From: an uncultured Lachnospiraceae bacterium
GTDB lineage: Bacteria; Bacillota; Clostridia; Lachnospirales; Lachnospiraceae
Assembly: GCA_934351255.1 (NCBI GenBank)
Contig: CAKRJH010000005.1
Coordinates: forward strand, 62,001 to 126,000
DNA length: 64,000 nt
Reading direction: 5' to 3'
The position numbers and the translations under genes were made by a program. Numbering within the stretch: the first letter of the stretch is position 1; each line of letters starts with the position of its first letter. Below the pieces are notes generated by a model. That model worked only from the letters and a program-made list of their open reading frames with translations, was not told the origin of the DNA and searched no databases. Shown here piece after piece: positions 18,323 to 26,712 of this stretch.

Positions 18323-19675
18323 TTAGTTTCTTTTGTCCTGTTCGATCTCAAGATTGGCGAACTTGGTATACTGTGCCAGCCATGCCAGAGGAACGGATCC
18401 GGTCGGACCGCTTCGCTGCTTGGCAATGATGACCTCCGCCTGTCCTTTGAGTTCCGTCTCCGGATTGTAATATTCATCACGGTACAGAAACATGACCATA
18501 TCGGCATCCTGCTCGATCGCTCCGGACTCACGCAGATCAGACAACATCGGTTTTTTGTCCGGTCTCTGCTCCACCGCACGCGACAACTGCGACAATGCAA
18601 TGACAGGGACGTTCAGTTCTCTGGCCATGACCTTCAGAGAACGAGAAATATCTGAAATCTCCTGCTGGCGGTTCTCGCCCTTGCGGGTGCCACCGCCCGA
18701 CATCAGCTGCAGGTAATCGATGATGACCAGATCCAGTCCCTTTTCCAGTTTGAGCTTACGGCATTTGGAACGCAGCTCCGCCGCCGTGATACCGGACGTA
18801 TCGTCGATAAACAGATCGGTATTGCCCAGCAGACGGGTCGTCTCGACCAGCTTGCCCCACTCGTCATCCTCCAGATTTCCGGTACGGATCTTCTGGGAAT
18901 CCACCTTGGAGTTCATAGCCATCATACGCTTGATCAACTGTTCCTTGCTCATCTCGAGACTGAACATTGCCACCTTGCCCTTGCCGTGCAGGATAATGTA
19001 TTCCGCCAGGTTCAGCACGAACGCCGTCTTTCCCATCGCCGGTCTGGCCGCGATCAGGATCAGATCCGACTTCTGCAGGCCGGCAGTCTTGAAATCCAGA
19101 TCCCGGAAGCCGGTGGCAATACCCGTCACATGGCCCTTGCGGCGTGCGGCCTCCTCGATGCTGTCCAAAGTCCTCAGAACAACCTCGCGGATATCCTCAA
19201 AATCGTTGGAATGACGCTTCTGCACGACGCCAAACACCTGCTTTTCGGTCTCATCGAGAATCTCCTCGAGCGGCTTGCGGTCCATATAGCAGTCCGCAGA
19301 GATCTTCTCGGTCGTCTTGATCAGACGGCGAAGCACCGCTTTCTCCATGACGATCCGGCTGTAATCCCGGATATTGGCCGAAGTCGGCACACCGGACAGC
19401 AGATCGCCCAGAAACTCCGCGCTGGACAGTTCCGGCGGCAGTTCTTTTTCACGAAGTTTATTCTGCAAGGTCACCAGATCGACCGCGCCGCCCTCATGGG
19501 AAACTTCCACCAGTGCGGAAAAAATCGCTCCATACTGTGCCTGGTAGAAATCATCCGCTGTCAGAAACTCCGCCGCGATCTGCACGGCATCTTCATCCAT
19601 GAGCATGGATCCGACGACCGCACGTTCCGCCTCCATGTTGTGAGGCAGGATCTTCTTGAGTACTCCTTCTTCCAT
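18323..19675 (-). CDS. dnaB: Replicative DNA helicase
   Basis: DnaB is the hexameric helicase that opens DNA at the replication fork (called DnaC in Bacillus). The 450 residues contain an N-terminal DnaB domain beginning LPHNMEAERAVVGSMLMD and a RecA-like C-terminal domain with Walker A ARPAMGKTAFVLN, VIIDYLQLM (Walker B) and ALSQLSRAVEQRPDKKP. A full IGGGSYL-type Walker pattern is intact and no intein is present. It follows rplI by 23 bp; gdpP-rplI-dnaB is a conserved Firmicute order. Confidence 0.97.
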   Translation of the reverse strand: MEEGVLKKILPHNMEAERAVVGSMLMDEDAVQIAAEFLTADDFYQAQYGAIFSALVEVSHEGGAVDLVTLQNKLREKELPPELSSAEFLGDLLSGVPTSANIRDYSRIVMEKAVLRRLIKTTEKISADCYMDRKPLEEILDETEKQVFGVVQKRHSNDFEDIREVVLRTLDSIEEAARRKGHVTGIATGFRDLDFKTAGLQKSDLILIAARPAMGKTAFVLNLAEYIILHGKGKVAMFSLEMSKEQLIKRMMAMNSKVDSQKIRTGNLEDDEWGKLVETTRLLGNTDLFIDDTSGITAAELRSKCRKLKLEKGLDLVIIDYLQLMSGGGTRKGENRQQEISDISRSLKVMARELNVPVIALSQLSRAVEQRPDKKPMLSDLRESGAIEQDADMVMFLYRDEYYNPETELKGQAEVIIAKQRSGPTGSVPLAWLAQYTKFANLEIEQDKRN

Positions 19676-19698
19676 ATGTGAGTCTGCCTTTCTGTCTC

Positions 19699-20148
19699 TT
19701 ACTTCTGCTCTTCAACGATGACCTTGATCTCACCGGTCACCTGAGGGTGCAGCTTGATCGGCATGTTGAAGATGCCGGGACTCTTGATCGGCTCCGGAAG
19801 AACCATCTTTTTCTTGTCCAGATCATAGCCAAGCTGCTTTTTGGCAGCCTCCGCCAGTTCCTTGGTAGAGACAGATCCAAAACTTCTGCCGTTGCTTCCG
19901 GTCTTGATCCCGACACGGATCTCCTTGGTCGCCAGCTCCCCGGCAAATTTCTTTGCCTCCTCGAGTTTCTCCTGTGCGACCTTGGCCTCATGCTGTTTCT
20001 GCAGTTTTAAGTCATTTTTATTTTTGGCAGTAGCCTCCACACCCAGCTTCTTTTTCAGAAGAAAATTCTTGGCATATCCGTCACTGACGGATACCAGTTC
20101 TCCCTTTTTTCCAAGCGCCTTCACATCGGCCAGTAAGATTACGTCCAT
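19699..20148 (-). CDS. rplI: Ribosomal protein bL9
   Basis: bL9 binds 23S rRNA at the base of the L1 stalk. The 149-residue protein has the N-terminal RNA-binding domain MDVILLADVKALGKKGELVS with VSDGYAKNFLLKK, a long helix (residues 42-75) and the C-terminal domain GSNGRSFGSVSTKELAEA. The start at 20148 is preferred since GGAGG lies 6 bp upstream and an in-frame ATG four codons earlier would sit before the ribosome site. Confidence 0.98.
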   Translation of the reverse strand: MDVILLADVKALGKKGELVSVSDGYAKNFLLKKKLGVEATAKNKNDLKLQKQHEAKVAQEKLEEAKKFAGELATKEIRVGIKTGSNGRSFGSVSTKELAEAAKKQLGYDLDKKKMVLPEPIKSPGIFNMPIKLHPQVTGEIKVIVEEQK

Positions 20149-20197
20149 GTCTACCTCCATTCCACAGTGTCTTCACACTGTATGTGCATTCTTTTCT

Positions 20198-22258
20198 CTA
20201 TGATTTGATATCTCCATCCTCGATCATCTGATCCAGGATCTGCTTGATCCGCGCGATCACCTCTTCCATCGTATCGCCGGATACCTGGGCACCGGCCATA
20301 TTGATATGACCTCCGCCACCGAATTTCTCCATCATCACCTGTACATTGACCTCATCCAGTGCACGGGCGCTGATATAGATCTTGTCCTGATATGGGGTGA
20401 GTACGAAGGATGCCTTGACATCGCGGATGTCCAGCAGCGCATTGGCAATCTTGGCTGCCAGCACGGTCGGACTGTCCACGTCCTCCGGATGGCTCTGCGC
20501 GATCGCAAACTGTCCCAGATACAGTTCGGTGTTCTGGATCGTCGCCGCCTGGATCCGGTACTCGTCAATCCCCTCGCGGAATGCCTTGTGTACGCGCACG
20601 CAGTCTGCGCCGCAGCGTCTCAGATACGCCATCGCCTCAAAGGTTCTCACTCCGGTCTTGCTCGTAAAATAATTCGTATCGATCATGACCCCGGCGTACA
20701 TTGCCTCTGCCTCCGGTGTCTTCACACGGAGATTGTCACCGATATACTGACAGATCTCTGCCACCATCTCACTGGCGGAGGACGCATACGGCTCGATATA
20801 GAACAGCAGCGCCTTGTCAATGGCATCTCCCGCCTGGCGGTGATGGTCGATCACCACGACAGACTGTGCCAGTTCGATCAGATCCGGAACTTCCGTATAG
20901 TCTGCTTTGTTGACATCGACAACGACCAGAAGGGCATCCTCATCCACCAGATCCCTGGCCTCATCTGCCGTCACAAACATATCTTTCTCGTATTCTCCGA
21001 TATTGAACCGGTCGCGCAGCGGCTTCACGGAAGGGCTGCACTGGTCGAGCACCACATAGGCCCTGCGGTTGACGGCCCTGGCAATGCGGTATACTCCCAC
21101 GGAGGCACCAAACGAATCGGCATCTCCGATGGAATGTCCCATGATCACCACGCGCTCCTTGCCCTCCATAAGTTCACGCAGCGCATGCGCCTTGACACGG
21201 GCCTTGACGCGGGTATTTCTCTCCGCCTGTACTCGTTTGCCTCCGAAGAACTGCTCATGATCGCCGGACTTAATGACGATCTGGTCGCCGCCGCGCCCCA
21301 GAGCCAGGTCAATAGCCGAACGCGCCCAGCCGTATTTCTCCTCGTAGGTATTCTCCAGGCCGACACCCATGCCGATACTGATCGAGCAGGTCTGTTCGCC
21401 TCCCAGGCTGGTGGATCGGATCTCCTCCATCAGGGCAAATTTGCCCTCTTTCCATTTGTCGAGATCGCGTCCCTTAATGACAAACAGGAACTTGTCCTTC
21501 TCCAGTTTCTTACAGATGCCGTCCAGAGACTGCATGCAGGTATTGATCTTTCTCTCGATCAACGCCATGGTCAGAGGCTGTCGCTCCTCGGCAATGCTGG
21601 AGAGCAGCTCCTCATAATTGTCAATATACAGCAGACCCACTACGACCTGTTCTTCCTGACGGATCCGTTCCAGCTCGACAAGCTGGGTCTCATCGTACAA
21701 TGTCAGCGTGATCAGTCTCTCATGATCGACCAGGCGGTTGATCACAAAGCCCTGTTCTTCCAGATCTTCCTCGCTGCCCTGCACCAGGCGCAGTGTCGCG
21801 CCAAAGGTCTGATTGTCTTTTCTGACACGCAGGGACACCGGCTTCTCGCTGTGTGGAAGTTCGTCCGCTGTCAGCTCCCCAAAAATATGGGAAATATTCT
21901 TTCTGGCTGCCTTTTTGTTGACGATCACTTCCAGAAAAGCGTCATTGCCCCAGACCATCCTGCCGTTGTGGTCCAGAACCGCAAACGGGATCGTCATCGA
22001 CTTCAGCGTCTGCATCTGCAGACCGCCATAGCCATGGGCAAACTCGATCAGCTCACGGTTGATGCGCTGGATCGAACTCAGCCAGATCAGCAGTGCGACC
22101 ACGGTATATACACAGGTATACAGCAGGCAGAATCTGCCGGCCTTCTGGTTCACCGTGTAGGCATGGGCGGCGCCGATAAACAGGATTATCGACAGAATAA
22201 ACGGCCACACCAGATAAAACCGCAGGGTCACTCTCTGTTTTTTCTTGTTATGTTTCAT
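20198..22258 (-). CDS. gdpP: Cyclic-di-AMP phosphodiesterase GdpP
   Basis: GdpP is a membrane enzyme that hydrolyses c-di-AMP to pApA and so tunes potassium, cell-wall and osmotic homeostasis. The 686 residues contain two N-terminal membrane helices (about 13-31 and 42-60), a PAS-like sensor (MTIPFAVLDHNGRMVWGN), a degenerate GGDEF domain lacking the GGDEF signature, a DHH domain (VIMGHSIGDADSFGA and VVIDHHRQAGDAI) and a C-terminal DHHA1 domain with KFGGGGHINMAGAQ. The RBS is GAGGATG. It precedes rplI by 49 bp and follows a methyltransferase gene by 12 bp. Confidence 0.95.
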   Translation of the reverse strand: MKHNKKKQRVTLRFYLVWPFILSIILFIGAAHAYTVNQKAGRFCLLYTCVYTVVALLIWLSSIQRINRELIEFAHGYGGLQMQTLKSMTIPFAVLDHNGRMVWGNDAFLEVIVNKKAARKNISHIFGELTADELPHSEKPVSLRVRKDNQTFGATLRLVQGSEEDLEEQGFVINRLVDHERLITLTLYDETQLVELERIRQEEQVVVGLLYIDNYEELLSSIAEERQPLTMALIERKINTCMQSLDGICKKLEKDKFLFVIKGRDLDKWKEGKFALMEEIRSTSLGGEQTCSISIGMGVGLENTYEEKYGWARSAIDLALGRGGDQIVIKSGDHEQFFGGKRVQAERNTRVKARVKAHALRELMEGKERVVIMGHSIGDADSFGASVGVYRIARAVNRRAYVVLDQCSPSVKPLRDRFNIGEYEKDMFVTADEARDLVDEDALLVVVDVNKADYTEVPDLIELAQSVVVIDHHRQAGDAIDKALLFYIEPYASSASEMVAEICQYIGDNLRVKTPEAEAMYAGVMIDTNYFTSKTGVRTFEAMAYLRRCGADCVRVHKAFREGIDEYRIQAATIQNTELYLGQFAIAQSHPEDVDSPTVLAAKIANALLDIRDVKASFVLTPYQDKIYISARALDEVNVQVMMEKFGGGGHINMAGAQVSGDTMEEVIARIKQILDQMIEDGDIKS

Positions 22259-22270
22259 GATAGGTCATCC

Positions 22271-23146
22271 TCACTTCTTGATCCCCGGACCGGTCCATCG
22301 TCCGGATGCGCCACACGGCAGCACCAGGCCGTTTGCCTTGACGGGAAGTCCGATCTCCTGTGCCTCCACCTGTCCTCCAAACACGGGCACCAGCGCCGTA
22401 CTCATCATATACGTAAGCACTGCCGGCTGCAGTCCGGTGGTGTAGGAATTGACCAGGAAGAATAACGGCTCCTTGGTCAATATCTTCGTGCACAGTTCAA
22501 TGAACGGAAAGATCTTCTCCTCGATCTTCCAGATCTCTCCCTTGGGTCCTCTGCCGTAGGATGGCGGATCCATGATGATCGCGTCGTAGTGATTGCCTCT
22601 GCGGATCTCCCGCTCCACAAACTTCACGCAGTCATCCACCAGCCAGCGGATCGGCGCATCTGCCAGTCCGGAGGCCACGGCATTTTCCCTGGCCCAGGTC
22701 ACCATTCCCTTGGAAGCATCCACATGGGTCACCTGCGCCCCTGCTGCCGCCGCTGCCAGCGTGGCACCTCCGGTGTACGCAAACAGGTTCAGCACCTTGA
22801 CAGGACGCCCCGCCCTGCGGATCTTCTCAGAAAACCAGTCCCAGTTGACCGCCTGTTCCGGGAACAGGCCGGTATGTTTGAATTTGAAAGGCTGCAGATG
22901 AAAGGTCAGTTCTCTGTAATGAATATCCCAGGTCTGTGGAAGATCAAAAAACTCCCACTCTCCGCCGCCCTTGCTGCTGCGGTGATAATGGGCGTTGAGC
23001 TTTCTCCATGCCGGCAGTTTCCGCGGTGTATCCCAGATCACCTGCGGATCCGGACGCAGCAGAGTATACTTGCCCCACCGTTCCAGTTTCTCTCCGCCGG
23101 ACGTATCCAGCACTTCATATTCTTTCCATCCGTCTGCAATCCACAT
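22271..23146 (-). CDS. Class I SAM-dependent methyltransferase, RlmI/RlmK-like
   Basis: A 291-residue methyltransferase. VLNLFAYTGGATLAAAAAGA is the SAM-binding motif I of the RlmI/RlmK-like group, followed by THVDASKGMVTWARENA and the target motif IMDPPSYGRG (DPPxY type), which points to methylation of a base in RNA, perhaps 23S rRNA. No PUA domain is present, unlike RlmI. ATG at 23146 is chosen with AAAGGA upstream; a start 8 codons earlier would begin at the presumed transcription start. The promoter at 23181-23209 is just upstream, and gdpP-rplI-dnaB follow in the same direction. Confidence 0.82.
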   Translation of the reverse strand: MWIADGWKEYEVLDTSGGEKLERWGKYTLLRPDPQVIWDTPRKLPAWRKLNAHYHRSSKGGGEWEFFDLPQTWDIHYRELTFHLQPFKFKHTGLFPEQAVNWDWFSEKIRRAGRPVKVLNLFAYTGGATLAAAAAGAQVTHVDASKGMVTWARENAVASGLADAPIRWLVDDCVKFVEREIRRGNHYDAIIMDPPSYGRGPKGEIWKIEEKIFPFIELCTKILTKEPLFFLVNSYTTGLQPAVLTYMMSTALVPVFGGQVEAQEIGLPVKANGLVLPCGASGRWTGPGIKK

Positions 23147-23180
23147 AATCGTGTCCTTTTCCTTTCGCATAATCCTATCT

Positions 23181-23209
23181 ATTATAACTCCATTTTACCA
23201 TTCTTACAA
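23181..23209 (-). promoter_or_regulatory. Promoter of the methyltransferase-gdpP-rplI-dnaB run
   Basis: On the minus strand TTGTAA (23204-23209) and TATAAT (23181-23186) are separated by 17 bp. The expected transcription start lies near 23174, about 28 bases before the ATG at 23146. Confidence 0.65.
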
Positions 23210-23246
23210 GGTATGCCAAAAAACAGAATGTGTATGCTCCAAAACA

Positions 23247-23274
23247 GAAAAGACCGCTTGCAAGCGGTCTTTTC
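23247..23274 (-). terminator. Terminator after the phosphofructokinase gene
   Basis: A perfect 28 bp palindrome built on AAAAGACCGCTTG and its complement, with no unpaired loop beyond the central bases, lies 30 bp after the stop. T runs occur on both sides, so it could act in either direction. Confidence 0.85.
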
Positions 23275-23304
23275 CGGTACTGACTATTCCAGAGTATATT
23301 GTGA

Positions 23305-24531
23305 TTATTTCAAACGGAGATACTTTGGTATTCCGTTTTCGTAACAGCTTGAGATCTCGCCCTGGATCAATGGGAGCAGATAATCGATAAATTCCTGGGT
23401 CACCCCGTTGCGGTCTGCATTGATCCACTCCTGTGGCACCTTCTTTTCCTGATTGGCCACCAGCGCGATATCCACACCGCCGTACTCCACCTGATACTGT
23501 GCCACACCCTCCACGCGGGTCAGGGTGGACATCTGGCCGCTCTGACCGGATACTGCCAGGCGCACGGCGTTTTTCCCCAGTTCCCTGGATTCTGCGATGT
23601 CTGTGGCACTCATGCTGTGGGAAGCACATCTCTGCAGAAGGTTCAATTCAATGGAACGAACCTTGCAGCCGATCTCATCGCGCACAGCCTCCTCCAGGAT
23701 CTTTCCGGTGCCCGCGAGCTGGCTGTGGCCAAACACATCCTTTTGTCTGGCGCCGCCCTTTTCACAGATAAAGACGCCGTCCTCATCGTGCACACCCTCG
23801 CTGACGGCCACCATCACCGCCCGGTTGTCGATCAGGCATTCCCTGACATCATCGAGGAACCGTTCCATATCAAACGGCGTCTCCTCCAGATAGACCAGAT
23901 ACGGAAGATTTCCGTTTCGGTTTGCCGCGAGTGCAGCCGCACCGGTCAGCCATCCCGCATGCCGTCCCATCATCTCGACGATGATGACATTCTTGGTATC
24001 ATAGACGGTCGCCTCGGCTCCCAGCTCACAGAATATCGTGGCAATGAATTTGGCTGCGGAGGCAAACCCCGGACAATGGTCAATGCCAAACAGATCATTG
24101 TCGATCGTCTTGGGCGCTCCTACCACCGCGATATCGTCAATCTCTTTTTCGCGGCAGTAGCACGATAACTTATACACCGTATCCATGGAATCATTGCCGC
24201 CGATATAGATAAAATAGCCGATATTGTGTTTGTGGAAGATGTCAATGATCTTCTGATATTCACTGTCATCTTCCTTGGGATCTTTCAGTTTGTAACGGCA
24301 GGATCCAAGCGCCGCTGCCGGTGTTCTGCTGAGCATGTCCAATTTTTCAGACGTCCCCACCCGACCGGTCAGATTGATGAATTTTTCTTCCAGCACTCCC
24401 TGGATCCCATAACAGGCTCCATATATTTTCTGTACATCCGGATTCTGTCCGGCAGCTTCGATCACACCGGCCAGAGTAGCATTGATCGCGGCAGTCGGCC
24501 CGCCGGATTGTGCAACCAGTAAATTTTTCAT
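23305..24531 (-). CDS. Diphosphate-dependent 6-phosphofructokinase
   Basis: This enzyme phosphorylates fructose 6-phosphate to the 1,6-bisphosphate in glycolysis. Two positions separate PPi- from ATP-users: the second loop reads YIGGNDSMDT, with Asp where ATP enzymes have Gly (GGDGS), and the catalytic loop reads APKTIDNDL, with Lys where ATP enzymes have Gly (PGTIDND). Both match the PPi-dependent type, which can work reversibly. Other motifs are AQSGGPTAAINATLAG and EMMGRHAGWL. Length 408 fits this long group. GGAGG precedes the ATG. The PPi preference is inference from the residues, not shown. Confidence 0.9.
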   Translation of the reverse strand: MKNLLVAQSGGPTAAINATLAGVIEAAGQNPDVQKIYGACYGIQGVLEEKFINLTGRVGTSEKLDMLSRTPAAALGSCRYKLKDPKEDDSEYQKIIDIFHKHNIGYFIYIGGNDSMDTVYKLSCYCREKEIDDIAVVGAPKTIDNDLFGIDHCPGFASAAKFIATIFCELGAEATVYDTKNVIIVEMMGRHAGWLTGAAALAANRNGNLPYLVYLEETPFDMERFLDDVRECLIDNRAVMVAVSEGVHDEDGVFICEKGGARQKDVFGHSQLAGTGKILEEAVRDEIGCKVRSIELNLLQRCASHSMSATDIAESRELGKNAVRLAVSGQSGQMSTLTRVEGVAQYQVEYGGVDIALVANQEKKVPQEWINADRNGVTQEFIDYLLPLIQGEISSCYENGIPKYLRLK

Positions 24532-24615
24532 GGTCTACCTCCTCTGTCCCATTTTCAGGACACATGATTGTTCGATGATTCTTTCATCAGCCATTTCATT
24601 TGATAAATGATCCGG

Positions 24616-25113
24616 CTATTTGATGTAAATACGGTCCATGGTCATATGCGACATGATCAGTTTCATGACCGGCATAAACTGATCTCCAAAGCTCTCCTTC
24701 GGTACGATCAGCGCATCTCCGCCCTCCACATAAAACGCGATGTCTTTCGGGCTGGACAATGCCTTTGTCACCTGATCCCAGGCAAATGTTCTGGTGTCTG
24801 CCGCACTCTGCTCCACGATCCCCTCCTCATCAAAATCATAGGTGATCGGTCCTGCAAAACGCTCCATCTGCATATTTCTCTTTGCCTGTCTCTTCAGGCT
24901 GAAAGGCGTCGACGCGAGAACTGCGATCCCCACGAAAAGATACAGAACTGCCTGATAAGTTTGTATTTTACCTGCCGCCAGCATATACCCTCCTGCCAGG
25001 ATCACTCCCAGCCCCAGCACATTCATCATGAAACCGGAAAATTGGGAATACGCATGGTACAAGAGCAGGTCGTAGATATATTCTGCTTTCATCTTTACAT
25101 TGATACGGACCAT
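24616..25113 (-). CDS. YcxB-like membrane protein
   Basis: A 165-residue protein with two membrane helices (about residues 30-48 and 56-74) followed by a soluble domain: FAGPITYDFDEEGIVEQSA, TRTFAWDQVTKALSSPKDIAFYVE and ALIVPKESF. This is the pattern of the YcxB-like domain, of unknown function. The start at 25113 has GGAGG 8 bp upstream. It lies 54 bp after the KdgT-family permease gene and may be read through from that operon, though its content does not suggest a role in sugar use. Confidence 0.7.
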   Translation of the reverse strand: MVRINVKMKAEYIYDLLLYHAYSQFSGFMMNVLGLGVILAGGYMLAAGKIQTYQAVLYLFVGIAVLASTPFSLKRQAKRNMQMERFAGPITYDFDEEGIVEQSAADTRTFAWDQVTKALSSPKDIAFYVEGGDALIVPKESFGDQFMPVMKLIMSHMTMDRIYIK

Positions 25114-25167
25114 CTCGCGTCCTCCTTTCAATATAGCGTTAATTTAGTACGTCATATTCATGCCGCC

Positions 25168-26202
25168 CTACTTGGCAGCCACCTGCTCCTGCTGGTATGC
25201 CCAGCCCTCAGGTGAGTAGATGCCCTTCTGTTTCTTTCTCATCCGCTTGTCGAAGAATGCGACAATGAACGGACAGAGGAACAGGGTAATGATAGATGCG
25301 GTTGCACACTGCGCAGTTGCCATATCCACATACTGTGCCATCGTAGGATCTGCCTCGGCTACGGCTGCCGGTGTCATGGCAGAGTTCAGAGCCGTGGTAC
25401 CGATCGCAGCACCCATTGCATTTCTCTCTTTCTTTGGAAGAAGGAGGTTAAATACATAGAAGAAGATCACTGCGGTTGCGGCTGAGATCAGACCAAGCAC
25501 GATACCGGATGCACCTGCTGTGATGATCGTCTTGACATCGGTCTTGGATCCGATGGAGATGGTCATGAAGAAGGTGACGATCGGCTGTGCTGCTGCACAG
25601 GATTTGCGGAATCCCTTGTCCAGGTTACCCCAGATAAATCCGATCAGGATAGGAACCAGTGTCGCGATCAGCTTGTCGATCGGAATGGATGCCAGTCCTG
25701 TGGTTCCCAGTGCTACCAGTGTGAAGAATGGTCCATCGTTCAGGGAGAGGATGGATACAGCACCGGTATCTGTCGCATTACCAAACTGGGATGACAGGGA
25801 TATGTACAGGGAACTGTTGGAATTGGTGATCGCCGCAATAATTACGAACGGTGTCAGGCCGAGGAATCCGGCCGGTCCGCAGATCTTTCCGACTGCCAGA
25901 CCAAAGACAACACCAAGGATAAACTTGATTCCCGTCAATGTCACACCTTTGTACAAAGGCAGTCCCACCTGTTTGATGTTGATCGCCGAACCGCATACGA
26001 TCAGGAACAGTCCCATCATTGCGGCATTGCCGTCATAAAATAATGCGGTGACATATCCTCCGATCTGGAAGACACTCGGACAGATCGTCGCAAGGATCAC
26101 GGCCAGCACCAGCGGGATGATAACCAGTCCACCCGGAAGTTTCTTCATCTTTTCCAGAATGTCCCAGTCAAGTTCTTTCTTTTCTGTTGTGTTATCTGCC
26201 AT
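25168..26202 (-). CDS. KdgT-family 2-keto-3-deoxygluconate/acid-sugar permease
   Basis: A 344-residue carrier with about ten membrane helices, of the family named after the 2-keto-3-deoxygluconate permease. Family-type segments include ITNSNSSLYISLSSQFGNAT, LNDGPFFTLVALG and MTPAAVAEADPTMA. In DUF1537-kinase loci of other bacteria KdgT-type permeases accompany DtnK and PdxA2, so a four-carbon acid sugar such as D-threonate is a likely substrate here rather than ketodeoxygluconate; that is inference from context. It is the fourth gene of the minus-strand operon, 20 bp after the RpiB-like gene. Confidence 0.85.
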   Translation of the reverse strand: MADNTTEKKELDWDILEKMKKLPGGLVIIPLVLAVILATICPSVFQIGGYVTALFYDGNAAMMGLFLIVCGSAINIKQVGLPLYKGVTLTGIKFILGVVFGLAVGKICGPAGFLGLTPFVIIAAITNSNSSLYISLSSQFGNATDTGAVSILSLNDGPFFTLVALGTTGLASIPIDKLIATLVPILIGFIWGNLDKGFRKSCAAAQPIVTFFMTISIGSKTDVKTIITAGASGIVLGLISAATAVIFFYVFNLLLPKKERNAMGAAIGTTALNSAMTPAAVAEADPTMAQYVDMATAQCATASIITLFLCPFIVAFFDKRMRKKQKGIYSPEGWAYQQEQVAAK

Positions 26203-26222
26203 CGCAAATACCTCCTTTGTAT

Positions 26223-26690
26223 TTATTTCACGACCCTGGAACCGTCCAGATAAGCCTGCTCATATTCCATGATGCGGTCTACCTTCGGGGCAGATCCTCC
26301 ACCGGAAAATTCACATTTTAACCAGATGTCCACCAGCGTCTTAGCAAGTTCTACTCCAATCACTCTCTCTCCCATACACATGATCTGCGCATTGTTGCTC
26401 TTGCGCGATCTCTCGGTTGAAAATGGATCATGACATACCGCAGCCCGGATTCCCGGAACTTTGTTAGCAGTGATCGCCATGCCAATGCCGGTGCCACACA
26501 CAAGGATTCCTCTCTCATAATCTCCTCTGGCTACCGCCTCGGCTACCTTTACCGCAACATCCGGGTACAGGATCACCTCTCCCTCATCGGCGCCGAAATC
26601 CTCATACTCGACACCGATCTCATCCAGATGTTTCATGATCTCCACTTTCAGTCTGTATGCTGCTTCATCGCATCCTATTGCCAATTTCAT
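26223..26690 (-). CDS. RpiB/LacAB-family sugar-phosphate isomerase
   Basis: A 155-residue isomerase of the RpiB fold. The catalytic Cys and its loop are in GILVCGTGIGMAITANK, followed by GIRAAVCHDPFSTERSRKSNNAQIMCMGERVIG. The N-terminal phosphate region reads AIGCDEAAYRLK, where ribose-5-phosphate isomerase B has a GSDHAGxxLK type sequence; that difference suggests another substrate. RpiB homologues act as D-erythrulose-4-phosphate isomerases in erythritol pathways (EryI, DerI), and with the TIM-like gene nearby this is a reasonable guess. The operon context is a four-carbon acid-sugar locus. The second ATG (26690) is taken as start. Confidence 0.82.
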   Translation of the reverse strand: MKLAIGCDEAAYRLKVEIMKHLDEIGVEYEDFGADEGEVILYPDVAVKVAEAVARGDYERGILVCGTGIGMAITANKVPGIRAAVCHDPFSTERSRKSNNAQIMCMGERVIGVELAKTLVDIWLKCEFSGGGSAPKVDRIMEYEQAYLDGSRVVK

Positions 26691-26712
26691 AGTCATTCAT
26701 CCTTTCTTCATT

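Noticed and set aside
20306..22465. Long open frame (about 719 codons) opposite gdpP
   Set aside because: It lies wholly antisense to an unmistakable gdpP, has no ribosome site or family motif, and results from the codon bias of the real gene. Similar frames opposite uvrC, mfd and pyrG were dropped for the same reason.
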